Source: Aquimarina agarivorans
GTDB taxonomy: Bacteria; Bacteroidota; Bacteroidia; Flavobacteriales; Flavobacteriaceae
Assembly: GCF_000218485.1 (NCBI RefSeq)
Contig: NZ_AFPB01000089.1
Coordinates: 113,371-177,370, forward strand
Direction: 5' to 3'
Length of the DNA: 64,000 bases
The position numbers and the translations under genes are program-made. Below are positions 8,277 to 17,820 of this stretch, piece by piece. The notes beneath the pieces are model-generated. The model had not been told where the DNA came from, did not search any database, and was given only the letters and a program-made list of their open reading frames with translations. Numbering within the stretch: the first letter of the stretch is position 1; every line of letters starts with the position of its first letter.

Positions 8277-10385
8277 ATGCCAGAAATAAGCGATAGCCAG
8301 CTTTATAAAAATTTAAAAGAATACTTTGGGTATAGTGAGTTCAGACAGCAACAAAAGGAAATAATAACTGCTATTTTTAAAGGAAATGACAACTTGGTAA
8401 TAATGCCTACTGGAGGTGGAAAATCAATTTGCTATCAATTACCTGCTACCTTACTCAATGGACTTACTTTAGTTATTTCGCCATTAATTGCTTTAATGAA
8501 AGATCAAGTGGATGGATTGCGTGCAAATGGTATTGGTGCTGCTTTTATAAATAGCAGTCAGGCTGCAGAAGATCAACATGCTATTTTTAATGCTATTTTA
8601 ACAAATGAAATTAAGTTACTTTACGTGGCTCCTGAAAGTCTATCGCAACTTGAAGGTATTTTAAATCAAACTACTTTAAGTTTGATTGCTATAGATGAGG
8701 CACATTGTATTTCAGCATGGGGACATGATTTTAGACCGGCATATACCCAGTTAGGATTTTTAAAAAATAGGTTTCCGCATACACCGATAATAGCTTTAAC
8801 AGCAACGGCTGACAAAGCCACGCGCGAGGATATTTCAAAACAATTAAATTTAAATCATCCCACCTTACATTTAAGCTCTTTTGACCGCCCAAATTTAAGT
8901 TTGTCCGTAAGGCCAGGTATTGATCGCGTTAAAAAAATTCTGGAGTTTGTGGATGATCATCCCAATGACAGTGGTATTATTTACTGCTTGAGCAGAAAAA
9001 CAACTGAAAACTTAGCCGAAAAGTTAGATAGTGCTGGTTTTAAGGCAAAAGCCTATCATGCTGGTTTGGGACATCACGTTAGAGAACAAGTACAAAATGA
9101 ATTTATAAATGACCAATTGCAAATTGTTTGTGCTACAGTAGCATTTGGAATGGGTATTGATAAATCTAATGTCCGCTGGGTTATTCATTACAACTTGCCT
9201 AAAAATATTGAAGGTTATTATCAGGAAATTGGTCGTGCAGGAAGGGATGGTGTACCTTCAGAAACTATTCTATTTCATAGTTATGCCGATGTAGTACAAT
9301 TGCAACAATTTGCCACAAAATCAGGAAATACCGAAGTACAACTAGCCAAGTTAGATCGTATGCAACAATACGCCGACGCGCTAAGCTGCCGCCGTAAAGT
9401 ACTTTTGAGCTATTTTGGCGAACTCCCCGAAAAAGACTGTGGTAATTGTGACGTATGCAAACACCCTCCTACTTTTTTTGACGGCACTATTTTAGCTCAA
9501 AAAGCATTATCAACTATTGCACGTGTTAAACAAAACGAACCCCTGGCAACTATTATTGATATTTTACGTGGGGCTCAAAATGCAACTATTTTAGATAAAG
9601 GTTTTACTCAAATTTCAACTTACGGCATTGGAAATGACGTTTCTTGGAAACATTGGCAACAATATATTATTCAATTAATTAATCAGGGAGCTATTGAAAT
9701 TGCTTTTCACGAAAAAAATCATTTGAAATTAACTCCCATTGCAAAAAAAATACTGTTTGAAAAGCAAACTGTTAATTTAGCTAAAATCATCGAAAAAGCT
9801 GCATTGAAAACAGCTGCTAAAAAAGAAATTAGCGTTAAAAAGAGTACTGATTTATTTGAACGTTTACGCTTGCTTCGTTTAAAATTATCAAGAGAAGAAG
9901 AAATTCCTGCCTATCAAATCTTCAGCGATGCTTCATTGAAAGAAATGGAACAAGCTAGACCAATGACGGATGATGAATTTATTCAAATTAGTGGCGTTGG
10001 AAAAAAGAAGATGCAAGACTATGGACACGACTTTATTTCTGAAATAATTGCATTTCATAAAGAAAAAAATACTTCAAAAAAAGCTAAAAAAGAACCTACA
10101 TATATTACTTCTGCAAACTTATTTAAAAATGGATTAAGCATAGCTGATATTGTATTGGAACGTAAAATTGCAGAAACCACAATTCTTTCGCATTTATGCA
10201 AAGCTTATGAAATGGATAAATCAATCGCGCTAGAAAAATTAATTGACCCAGTGGACTTAAAAGCCATCGAAAAAGCAAAAACAGCATTGGAGAATCCAAA
10301 TGCGCTACGCCCCTATTTTGAATATTTTAAAGAAGAAATGCCTTATAGTACCATCCGTATTGGACTTGCCATTTTAAGCAATTAA
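8277..10385 (+). CDS. recQ: ATP-dependent DNA helicase RecQ
   Basis: The 702-residue protein has the RecQ domain order. The superfamily 2 helicase core carries Walker A MPTGGGKS (residues 43-50), DEAH box AIDEAHCISAWGHDFRP (starting about 138) and helicase C motif QEIGRAGRDG. Then come the RecQ zinc module (CRRK...CGNCDVC, about 370-395), an RQC winged helix and an HRDC-like segment near residues 510-590. The long C-terminal tail contains a helix-turn-helix-like part. It acts in recombination and replication fork repair. The start is the ATG directly after the CGAACAA repeats. Confidence 0.93.
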   Translation: MPEISDSQLYKNLKEYFGYSEFRQQQKEIITAIFKGNDNLVIMPTGGGKSICYQLPATLLNGLTLVISPLIALMKDQVDGLRANGIGAAFINSSQAAEDQHAIFNAILTNEIKLLYVAPESLSQLEGILNQTTLSLIAIDEAHCISAWGHDFRPAYTQLGFLKNRFPHTPIIALTATADKATREDISKQLNLNHPTLHLSSFDRPNLSLSVRPGIDRVKKILEFVDDHPNDSGIIYCLSRKTTENLAEKLDSAGFKAKAYHAGLGHHVREQVQNEFINDQLQIVCATVAFGMGIDKSNVRWVIHYNLPKNIEGYYQEIGRAGRDGVPSETILFHSYADVVQLQQFATKSGNTEVQLAKLDRMQQYADALSCRRKVLLSYFGELPEKDCGNCDVCKHPPTFFDGTILAQKALSTIARVKQNEPLATIIDILRGAQNATILDKGFTQISTYGIGNDVSWKHWQQYIIQLINQGAIEIAFHEKNHLKLTPIAKKILFEKQTVNLAKIIEKAALKTAAKKEISVKKSTDLFERLRLLRLKLSREEEIPAYQIFSDASLKEMEQARPMTDDEFIQISGVGKKKMQDYGHDFISEIIAFHKEKNTSKKAKKEPTYITSANLFKNGLSIADIVLERKIAETTILSHLCKAYEMDKSIALEKLIDPVDLKAIEKAKTALENPNALRPYFEYFKEEMPYSTIRIGLAILSN

Positions 10386-10463
10386 TTTTTTAGGGTAAAA
10401 CTTACAATAAGTGTTTTAGTTATGTCGAAACTAATTTTGATGTAAAACAAAACATGTAATAAA

Positions 10464-11030
10464 ATGAAAAGAAAATTATTGCTTATTCTTTTTTTAGGCG
10501 CAAGCTTAATGGCTAATTCGCAAAATGTAAGTGTTGAAAATTCACAATTTGGCGTACAAGCTATTATAATTTCTATTTATGCGCAGTATGAAAAAAAACT
10601 TACTAATTTGGTTACCTTAAGGGGAGAAATTGGACTGGAACCTGGTATTACCGCTGAAAGTGACGTTGATTCAAGAAGATTGTTTTTATCCCCAGTACTA
10701 AATCTTGAATCAAGATGGTATTATAATTTAAATAAAAGACTTAAAAAATCTAAACGAATTGATCTTAATTCTGGAAATTTTGTTTCATTAAGAACGAGTT
10801 ATCACCCTGGTTGGTTTGCTATTTCAAGAAGTAATATTCCAATTAATGTTATTAGCGATATTGTTATTAATCCATATTGGGGAATTAGAAGAAATTTAGG
10901 AAAAAAATTTAATTACGAAGTGGGAGCTGGTGTAGCTTTTGTTAGTAGGTTAGAAGAATTTTCGTCCAGATCAATTAAAAATAATTTTTTTATTGCTGAC
11001 TTACATCTAAGAATAGGATATACGTTTTAA
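10464..11030 (+). CDS. Exported protein of unknown function, probably a small outer membrane beta-barrel
   Basis: The 188-residue protein begins with a signal peptide (MKRKLLLILFLGASLMANSQ) and is then rich in alternating beta-strand patterns, ending LHLRIGYTF with a terminal Phe. This resembles small outer membrane barrels. Many flavobacterial proteins of this type follow unrelated genes. I recognise no specific family. It starts 78 nt after recQ in the same direction. Confidence 0.7.
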   Translation: MKRKLLLILFLGASLMANSQNVSVENSQFGVQAIIISIYAQYEKKLTNLVTLRGEIGLEPGITAESDVDSRRLFLSPVLNLESRWYYNLNKRLKKSKRIDLNSGNFVSLRTSYHPGWFAISRSNIPINVISDIVINPYWGIRRNLGKKFNYEVGAGVAFVSRLEEFSSRSIKNNFFIADLHLRIGYTF

Positions 11031-11999
11031 TGATAAATACTTGTTGTGCATTTAGAAACTTAAATTTTTAAAATGTAAGTTCGAATGCTTTTGAGGCACG
11101 AAAAAGTGTATCGAGAACTATTTCTAATTCAAAATTCTTATTCTCGGTACGATTTTTCTCCATTTTATTCCAAAAAATCACTACCATTGACAGAATTTTG
11201 CTCCAAATGCACAACAGGTAATAAATATAAATTTCGTAAAACAAAAGTAACTTTTATAGGTATAACCAAAATGCCAAACCCTTACTGTTCGTAAGGGTTT
11301 TGTTATTAATTATTATAATGATGATATCAACTGTTGTACTAGTGCTTACTTTAAATTACTCAAATAAAAAAAGATAAATTTTGTTTGGACACAAAAGTAA
11401 ATATGAGCCTAGCCATAGCTACAGTATTGCTTCATTTTGAACTGTTAAGCAAAAAAATCATGAAATTTTTACAATTTATCCAAAAATAGCAAAAGCGCTT
11501 TTTTAATTTTAGATTTAACTCTAATAATCGAAACCAATCTAAAAATCGACTTAATATTATAGTTTTGTTTTGACTTTAATTGAAAAATGATAAACAAAAT
11601 AGCTATTAGAATGAAATTTCCTAGAATCATCAATAAATTAGATGCTCTAAAAAATTTAAAATTCACATTAAGTAAACCACTATTCTTTAACAAAAAAACG
11701 CCTGTTGATACTTATCAATCATCGCAAAACATGGTTGGTAATCAACATTTAATTGCTCTGAATTATCTGAACGATTATAATGTAAATCTAGGTTTAGATA
11801 ACACAATTACTACAAATGTATTTATTATAGTTAAGAGTAATGAAAGAGTGTGTATTAAACGCAATAGAGTTTCTAAGGAATGTTCTCAAATAAATTACAA
11901 TGAAAAAAAAATATAATAAAGCAACTCATTATGCTTCAGTATTTTTTTTAAAAGATTCTAAAACTATTTACAGTTAATCATTTATAACTATATAAAATT
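11031..11999. other. Gene-poor stretch with interspersed repeat-like sequence and doubtful ORFs
   Basis: About 970 nt without a gene I can support. Bases 11085-11220 contain an imperfect hairpin (TATCGAGAA ... TTCTCGGTA, 11108-11152) in a sequence that resembles short interspersed elements I recall from flavobacterial intergenic DNA. Bases 11354-11414 match a second copy near 15560. Two overlapping opposite ORFs (11469-11693 minus, 74 residues with one hydrophobic segment; 11587-11916 plus, 109 residues) show no recognisable domain and are probably not both real. Confidence 0.5.
11354..11414 (+). repeat. Dispersed repeat, copy 1
   Basis: AATTACTCAAATA ... TGTTTGGAC ... AAATAT.AGC aligns along ~60 nt with bases 15560-15621. 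The match is imperfect in the middle but clear at both ends. Confidence 0.55.
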
Positions 12000-12737
12000 A
12001 TGTGCTACCACATTAGTCAAACCAAATCTCTTTCGGAATTAGAAGAAATATATAATGTGCGCCGAAGTAATATTTTTGCCATAGGCAAACACGCAATCCA
12101 TGGTTTATACTTAGATGGTTTTAAGCATCCCGAACTTGCGATATTGACCCAAGAAAAACCAAAGGAGTTGTATCCTGCAAAATGGGGATTAATTCCAAAA
12201 AATATTATTGCCGCAATGCAAAAAAAATATTATTTAAAAATTAAAGGAGATTCCCTTAATGCCAAAAGCGAAAATATATTTGACTACCCACTTTATTCAA
12301 ATTCTATATATACTAAACGCTGTATTATTCCAATTACTGGGTTTATTGGACTACATCATTTGAATAATGAAATTTACCCTCATTTTATAGAAAGATATGA
12401 CCAATCAACTATTTCAATTGCTGGAATTTATAGTGTTAGTGACAATACAGTTAGCTTTACAATGTTGACTAAAAATGCCAATTCTTTTATGGCGAGGATT
12501 CATAATAAAGCGCAAAGACAACTAGTTATGCTGGATGGTAGTTTTGAAAAAGATTGGCTTTCCAAAAATTTAAACGACAAACAAATTATGGAAATTATCA
12601 ATAGTAATTACAATGATAATGAGCTAAAATCATATACAATCAGTAAAAAAATATTTGAACCAAAACACACCGCTAAAAATAGGGAAACAGTGCTGAAACC
12701 TGTAATTTATTCTGAATTGGAAAATCAATTATTTTAG
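12000..12737 (+). CDS. SOS response-associated peptidase (SRAP/YedK-HMCES family), variant active site
   Basis: The 245-residue protein starts MCYHIS, so Cys2 becomes the N-terminal residue that forms the thiazolidine crosslink with abasic sites in single-stranded DNA. N87 (LNAKSEN) and H168 (RIHNKA) match the other SRAP active-site positions. The region that normally reads GFxEW reads GFIGLHH here (residues 114-120), so the usual catalytic Glu is replaced by Gly117 and the Trp by Leu. In YedK/HMCES that Glu assists crosslink formation and reversal. The protein is otherwise full length, so this looks like a divergent functional variant or early decay. Confidence 0.85.
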   Translation: MCYHISQTKSLSELEEIYNVRRSNIFAIGKHAIHGLYLDGFKHPELAILTQEKPKELYPAKWGLIPKNIIAAMQKKYYLKIKGDSLNAKSENIFDYPLYSNSIYTKRCIIPITGFIGLHHLNNEIYPHFIERYDQSTISIAGIYSVSDNTVSFTMLTKNANSFMARIHNKAQRQLVMLDGSFEKDWLSKNLNDKQIMEIINSNYNDNELKSYTISKKIFEPKHTAKNRETVLKPVIYSELENQLF

Positions 12738-12873
12738 TTTGTTCATAAAACTGTTTTAAAGTCATTTTTGCAACATAAATATAGCATTAGCTAAAATAAA
12801 ATTGCAAAAAATTAAATAAAATCACAACCACCATTCACTTTTATTTCAATATTTAAGTTTTAAAAAACATATC

Positions 12874-13920
12874 ATGAAGCTAGTTAAATCATTATCATTT
12901 CTCTTATGGATAAATTTATTAGTAACAATTCAGGCTCAAGCGCAACATATTAATAATAAGAAAAATGAAATTATTGAAGTTGCTACATTTAAGGGGCAAC
13001 AAGTAACTGGTGTTAGTATATCTGCAAAAGGTAGGCTGTTTGTAAACTTTCCAAGGTGGAGAAAAGGGGTTGCCAATTCCGTAATTGAAATTACTGAGGA
13101 TAAAAAACAAATTAGTTATCCCGATAAGGAGTGGAATTCTTGGGAAATTGGACTTCCAATTAAGCAGCAACAATTTGTAGCTGTTCAGTCTGTTTTAGCT
13201 CACAAAGGAAAGTTATATGTATTGGATACCCGAAACCCTAAATTTCAGAAAGTTTTGGATGCTCCCAGAGTATTTGTATTTGATTTAGAAACAAATATTC
13301 ATTTGAAAACTTATATTTTCACTAACGGCAGTTACAAACAAAACTCTTACATTAACGATTTACGCGTTGATACTGCTAAAAACAAAATTTACTTTACCGA
13401 TTCAGGAGTATCAGGACTTGTTGTTTTAAACATGATTTCAGGTACAAGTACACGAATTTTAGACCAGCATTATTCCACAAAAGCTGAACAAAATTACCTT
13501 ACCTTCGGCACAAAAAAATGGAAAAACACTGTACATTCTGACGGTATTGCTTTAAGTAATGATAAAACAAAATTATTTTATCATGCCCTTACTGCGTATA
13601 GCTTGTATTCAATTGATACGGATCAGTTAACTACAAATCCTGAAAAAAGTGTAGTTTTTGAAACTAAAACCGCTGCTCCCGATGGTATGATTTTTGACAA
13701 CAGCGGAAACTTGTATTTTGCTGATTTGGAGCATCACAAAATTCAATACAGAAAGCCTAACGGAAGCATTTGTACTTTAGCTGAAAGTGATCAAATTAAG
13801 TGGGCAGATACTTTTAGCATTTACAATGGATACCTATACTTTACAAATTCCAGAATACACGAAGTTGAAGAATCTGTAGCTAACATGACTTTTAGTTTAA
13901 ATAAAATAAAATTACCCTAA
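12874..13920 (+). CDS. Exported major royal jelly protein (MRJP/yellow)-like beta-propeller protein
   Basis: The 348-residue protein has a signal peptide ending near QAQAQ (residues 1-24), then six-bladed propeller repeats typical of the MRJP/yellow family. Markers are FVNFPRWRKGVANSVIEI, VLDTRNPKF, YINDLRVD, IYFTDSGVSGLVVLN, HSDGIALSND and PDGMIFDNSGNLYFADLE. It is related in fold to SMP-30/gluconolactonases. The family's function in bacteria is not known. It is periplasmic or exported, monocistronic, and 136 nt after the SRAP gene. Confidence 0.85.
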   Translation: MKLVKSLSFLLWINLLVTIQAQAQHINNKKNEIIEVATFKGQQVTGVSISAKGRLFVNFPRWRKGVANSVIEITEDKKQISYPDKEWNSWEIGLPIKQQQFVAVQSVLAHKGKLYVLDTRNPKFQKVLDAPRVFVFDLETNIHLKTYIFTNGSYKQNSYINDLRVDTAKNKIYFTDSGVSGLVVLNMISGTSTRILDQHYSTKAEQNYLTFGTKKWKNTVHSDGIALSNDKTKLFYHALTAYSLYSIDTDQLTTNPEKSVVFETKTAAPDGMIFDNSGNLYFADLEHHKIQYRKPNGSICTLAESDQIKWADTFSIYNGYLYFTNSRIHEVEESVANMTFSLNKIKLP

Positions 13921-14154
13921 AAAATTAGTGTATTTTTAGGAAGCACTGTACATGCTATACGCTTAATCGAATTAGGACATTTGATAATATTTCTAACTTT
14001 GTTCCAAAGCTTTTTCAAACTTACGTTGAAAAACTTTAACAAAATCTAAATTAAAACTTCATTTACTTTTTAAAATTTTCAATTTGGTTTTTTAAAGCAA
14101 AATAATATAAAGTTGATTTTACATTCGATTGACATTGCTAGCTTTTATTGCTTG

Positions 14155-15420
14155 CTACTTATAAAATTCATCAAAAAGCTTGATTATAAAACAATGATCA
14201 TTTGTCCCACACATTTCTCTAATACTGTGCATTGACAACATCGGATTACCAACATCAATGGTAGGTATTCCTATTCTGGCAGCAACCATAGGTCCTATAG
14301 TAGAACCGCACCCTATATCATTCCTACTACAAAAATTCTGATATGGAATAGCTGCTTTATGACACCATTGTTTAAATTTTGCTATTGAAAATGCATCTGT
14401 AGCATAACGCATATTTGCATTACTTTTTATTACTGGACCCGCTCCTATACGTGGTTTATGGCTAGTATCATGTTTATCTGAATAACTAGGATGTATGGCA
14501 TGCGCCATATCTGCCGATATAAAAAATGAACGAGCAATAGCTTGATAAAAACCTTCGTCATTAGTTGCTAAAAAATGGTGAATACGTTTTAAAGTACCCT
14601 CTAAAAAATTTGATCCTGCTCCGTTTTGAGAGGTGGAACCAATTTCTTCATGCTGAAAATAAACAGCCATTTGAATTTCATTAGCAGGAATATCTGAATT
14701 CATTATGGCTTCAAAAGAAGCATGCACACTTGCCAAATTATCTAATCTAGGGGCATAAATAAATTCATCATAAAAACCTCCAAAACTAGATTTTTCTGCA
14801 TCAAATAGAAATAAATCCCAGCTTAAAATTATTCCCTCAATATCCGCTGCTTCTTTCAACCAATCTTCAAAATTAATTGCTCCTCCAAGTCCAATTATTG
14901 GAAACATATGTTCTTGTGGATTTGGTGTAAACCCTTGTTTGTTTACGTCCCTATCTAAGTGAATAGCCAATCGTGGTATCCGTAATTTTTTGGTTACTGT
15001 AACAATATGCTGTTTTAATACACCTGCTTTATCTTCAACAACTACATTCCCTCCAAAATAAAGGTCTTTATCAAACCAACTACTAAGTAATACTCCACCA
15101 TAAACTTCAATATTTAGTAAATGATATCCCTCCTTGGTAGCAATTGGATTGTTTTTAATTTTTAAACAAGGGGAATCAGTATGTGCACCTATTATTTTAT
15201 ATGAATAGTCTTTGGTCCACTGTTTTGGGGTTTTAAATATAATAATGGAACCATTTGCTCTAGTTACAAAATACTTTTTTGCTTCAGTTAAAAGCCATGC
15301 ATCTTGCTCATTAAGTTCTTGGTAATTTTGTGCTAACAGTTCTTTTTTAAGATGATCAACTACATGAAATGAAGTTGGATTAGCATCAATAAAATTTAAC
15401 AGGTTTTTAGTGTAAGACAT
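14155..15420 (-). CDS. apeB: M18 family aminopeptidase
   Basis: The 421-residue protein fits bacterial M18 (aspartyl aminopeptidase-like) enzymes, which are cytoplasmic tetrahedral metallopeptidases. Visible markers: NFIDANPTSFHVVDHLK at the N-terminus, metal ligands H80 and D82 in GAHTDSPCLKIK, QHEEIGSTSQNGAGS (catalytic Glu pair), FISADMAHAIHPSYSDKH, and GCGSTIGPMVAARIGIPTIDVG near the C-terminus. All metal-binding regions are intact. It is monocistronic, convergent with the MRJP-like gene. Confidence 0.92.
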   Translation of the reverse strand: MSYTKNLLNFIDANPTSFHVVDHLKKELLAQNYQELNEQDAWLLTEAKKYFVTRANGSIIIFKTPKQWTKDYSYKIIGAHTDSPCLKIKNNPIATKEGYHLLNIEVYGGVLLSSWFDKDLYFGGNVVVEDKAGVLKQHIVTVTKKLRIPRLAIHLDRDVNKQGFTPNPQEHMFPIIGLGGAINFEDWLKEAADIEGIILSWDLFLFDAEKSSFGGFYDEFIYAPRLDNLASVHASFEAIMNSDIPANEIQMAVYFQHEEIGSTSQNGAGSNFLEGTLKRIHHFLATNDEGFYQAIARSFFISADMAHAIHPSYSDKHDTSHKPRIGAGPVIKSNANMRYATDAFSIAKFKQWCHKAAIPYQNFCSRNDIGCGSTIGPMVAARIGIPTIDVGNPMLSMHSIREMCGTNDHCFIIKLFDEFYK

Positions 15421-15559
15421 TAAGGTATTTTTAGAATCCTAAATATACTTAATTCGTCCAAGTTGCCTATCGTTTCCAAGCCATTTATTACTACAAATAT
15501 GTACCTCTTGAATTAATTCCTTACTTACCAAAAGATAGTTAATACTGGTTTTGGTTTTG

Positions 15560-15621
15560 AATTACTCAAATATAAATTTGGTCTTTTCTGTTTGGACGTG
15601 AAAGAAAATATAAGCATAACC
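15560..15621 (+). repeat. Dispersed repeat, copy 2
   Basis: This aligns with 11354-11414. Both copies can be read in a frame containing LFG..(R/K)xKY, so the repeat may be a decayed coding piece rather than a regulatory element. Confidence 0.5.
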
Positions 15622-15827
15622 TCTACTGGAGTAACTACTTTTGTTGGTCTTTATCAGAAGATAATTTTATCAAGAATAAGGACAATTTTACAATTAGTGA
15701 TAGCGCCGTAAAATTTTATTTTAATGAATGTACTATATGTCCTCAATTTACAGGAGAATATGCTATTGAAATTCCTTTAGCTGAAATAAAAACCTTTATC
15801 TTGTATAAGAACATTCTTAAAAGTTAA
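15615..15827 (+). pseudogene. Gene remnant, C-terminal part of a DUF3298/RsiV-like protein
   Basis: An open frame of 70 codons with no start codon ends in TAA at 15825-15827. Its part FTISDSAVKFYFNE ... GEYAIEIPLAEIKTFI resembles the strand pattern of DUF3298 domains (a phenylalanine-rich strand, then a small residue, then IP..EIK). The frame is open back to 15576 through the dispersed repeat. It is a truncated 3' fragment; the family match is by eye and tentative. Confidence 0.4.
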
Positions 15828-15873
15828 GCTGTTGTTCTTTTTTAACCAACAAACGATATTAAAATTTTAAAAT

Positions 15874-17217
15874 ATGAAACTGAAAATAGAAACATTCATG
15901 CAAGAGGTTAGAGCAAGAAATTCGCACGAACCTGAATTTTTACAGGCCGTGCAAGAAGTTGCCGAAACCGTAATACCATACATAGCATCTAAAGAAATCT
16001 ATAATGGGAAAAATATTTTGCTAAGAATGGTGGAACCCGAAAGAGCCATTTCATTCAGAGTCCCTTGGATTAATGATTCGGGTGAAATTTGTGTGAATCG
16101 TGGCTATCGTATTCAAATGAATTCGGCTATTGGTCCTTATAAAGGAGGGTTGCGTTTCCATCCTTCGGTAAACATGAGTATTTTGAAATTTCTTGCTTTT
16201 GAACAAGTATTTAAAAATAGCCTAACTACCCTACCTATGGGCGGTGGTAAAGGCGGGGCGGATTTTGACCCCAAAGGGAAATCAGATGGTGAAATTATGA
16301 GATTTTGCCACAGTTTTATGGGGGAACTGTGCAGACATATAGGTCCTAATACCGATGTTCCAGCTGGCGATATTGGTGTTGGCAGTAGAGAAATAGGTTT
16401 TTTATTTGGCATGTACAGAAAAATAAGAAATGAATTTACAGGTGTGCTTACCGGTAAAGGTTTAAGTTGGGGAGGTTCAGTTATTAGGCCTGAAGCCACC
16501 GGATATGGTACCGTTTATTTTGCTTCGAACATGCTAGCTACCAAAAAAGATACCATAAAAGGAAAAATTATTTCCATTTCTGGTTCGGGTAATGTAGCGC
16601 AGTATGCTGCTGAAAAAGCCAATCAGCTTGGCGCAAAAGTAGTAACACTTTCCGATTCATCAGGATTCATTTATGATAGTGATGGAATTGATTCGGATAA
16701 ACTAGCATTTGTTATGAAATTGAAAAACGAGGAACGCGGAAGGATTGATGCCTACATAAAAGCTTATCCAAACGCTACATTCCATGCCAACGAAACACCT
16801 TGGAATATTCCCTGCGATATTGCGTTACCTTGTGCTACACAAAATGAATTAGATGATGTAGCTGCCGAAAATTTATTAAAAAATGGATGTATTTGCGTTT
16901 GTGAAGGGGCTAATATGCCTACAACACCTAAAGCAATTGCTCTTTTCCATAAAGCTGAAATTTTATTTGCCCCAGGGAAAGCTTCAAATGCAGGCGGTGT
17001 AGCCACATCTGGTTTAGAAATGACTCAAAATTCTTTACGTTACCACTGGTCTCGCAAAGAGGTTGATGAAAAATTACAAGAGATCATGGAAAATATTCAT
17101 TCCGCATGCATCACTTACGGAACTAATGAAAATGGCTACGTAGATTATGTAAAAGGAGCTAATATTGCTGGCTTTGTCAAGGTAGCCGATGCTATGATTG
17201 CCCAAGGTGTTGTATAA
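15874..17217 (+). CDS. gdhA: NADP-specific glutamate dehydrogenase
   Basis: The 447-residue protein is a full-length hexameric-type GDH. The dimerisation domain is followed by the substrate site with PMGGGKGGADFDPKGKSD (catalytic Lys) and PAGDIGVGSREIGFLFG, then the Rossmann domain with SGSGNVAQYAAEKA and the C-terminal NAGGVATSGLEM segment. It interconverts 2-oxoglutarate plus ammonia and glutamate in the cytoplasm. The SGSGNVAQ dinucleotide loop fits the NADP-dependent assimilatory type (GdhA). It stands alone. Confidence 0.95.
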   Translation: MKLKIETFMQEVRARNSHEPEFLQAVQEVAETVIPYIASKEIYNGKNILLRMVEPERAISFRVPWINDSGEICVNRGYRIQMNSAIGPYKGGLRFHPSVNMSILKFLAFEQVFKNSLTTLPMGGGKGGADFDPKGKSDGEIMRFCHSFMGELCRHIGPNTDVPAGDIGVGSREIGFLFGMYRKIRNEFTGVLTGKGLSWGGSVIRPEATGYGTVYFASNMLATKKDTIKGKIISISGSGNVAQYAAEKANQLGAKVVTLSDSSGFIYDSDGIDSDKLAFVMKLKNEERGRIDAYIKAYPNATFHANETPWNIPCDIALPCATQNELDDVAAENLLKNGCICVCEGANMPTTPKAIALFHKAEILFAPGKASNAGGVATSGLEMTQNSLRYHWSRKEVDEKLQEIMENIHSACITYGTNENGYVDYVKGANIAGFVKVADAMIAQGVV

Positions 17218-17369
17218 ATTTTGTAAATGAACACCTAAATTTTGATTTTTAACAGATCAACTCAATAGTTAATTAACTAACGTAATAAACTAAAATTTTT
17301 AATGTAAACACTCATTTATCACAAGTTTATACTGGGACTTATGTCCTACTAAACATAAAAAATTAAATT

Positions 17370-17687
17370 ATGGAATTATTAAAAAACAAACCATTAAGGG
17401 AAGTAGCAAAATCTTTATTAAAAATAGGTTATGATGCACGTTTTATGTTAGAAAAAAATATGTTATTCAATCCGTCATCCAACAAAAAATACAGTGATAC
17501 CGATTGTATTTTAATGGCATATAATACCTACGATAAAAAAGAGTGCCCAAATAATGTGGATTGTATTCTGTATTTAATTAAATGCATTGATGGTACTAAA
17601 GGTAGCTTGCTTTTCAGCAAAAAAAAGCATTCTAATACCCAACACGAAAATTTTATGCAACAACTACTTATGGATTTTAAAGCTTAG
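17370..17687 (+). CDS. Conserved-looking hypothetical protein, 105 residues
   Basis: This small soluble protein has four Cys residues (DTDCIL, KKECPNN, VDCILYLIKCID) and a basic C-terminal half. It has no signal peptide or membrane segment. I do not recognise the family. It has a normal ATG start after an A-rich leader and is followed directly by a strong hairpin, which supports it being a real transcription unit. Confidence 0.55.
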   Translation: MELLKNKPLREVAKSLLKIGYDARFMLEKNMLFNPSSNKKYSDTDCILMAYNTYDKKECPNNVDCILYLIKCIDGTKGSLLFSKKKHSNTQHENFMQQLLMDFKA

Positions 17688-17688
17688 T

Positions 17689-17736
17689 ATATTTAGGTAA
17701 TTAAAAGTTTTAAACACTATTTAATTACCTAAATAT
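17689..17736. terminator. Long AT-rich perfect hairpin, probable bidirectional terminator
   Basis: Bases 17689-17705 (ATATTTAGGTAATTAAA) are perfectly complementary to 17720-17736, giving a 17-bp stem with a 14-nt loop. It sits right after the 105-residue gene and before the convergent DUF1440 gene. Confidence 0.7.
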
Positions 17737-17820
17737 TCAATGGCTTTTAAGAGCAAAATAAAAGGAAATTGGAACAACTACTTATCTAATAAGTTTACCT
17801 AACGGCAAAAGTTAAATATA

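Noticed and set aside
11085..11294. 69-residue ORF
   Set aside because: It lies in repeat-like intergenic sequence with an imperfect hairpin and has no domain, promoter or normal composition.
11469..11916. Two overlapping opposite ORFs of 74 and 109 residues
   Set aside because: No recognisable domain in either; at most one can be real. Kept only as a note in the intergenic entry.
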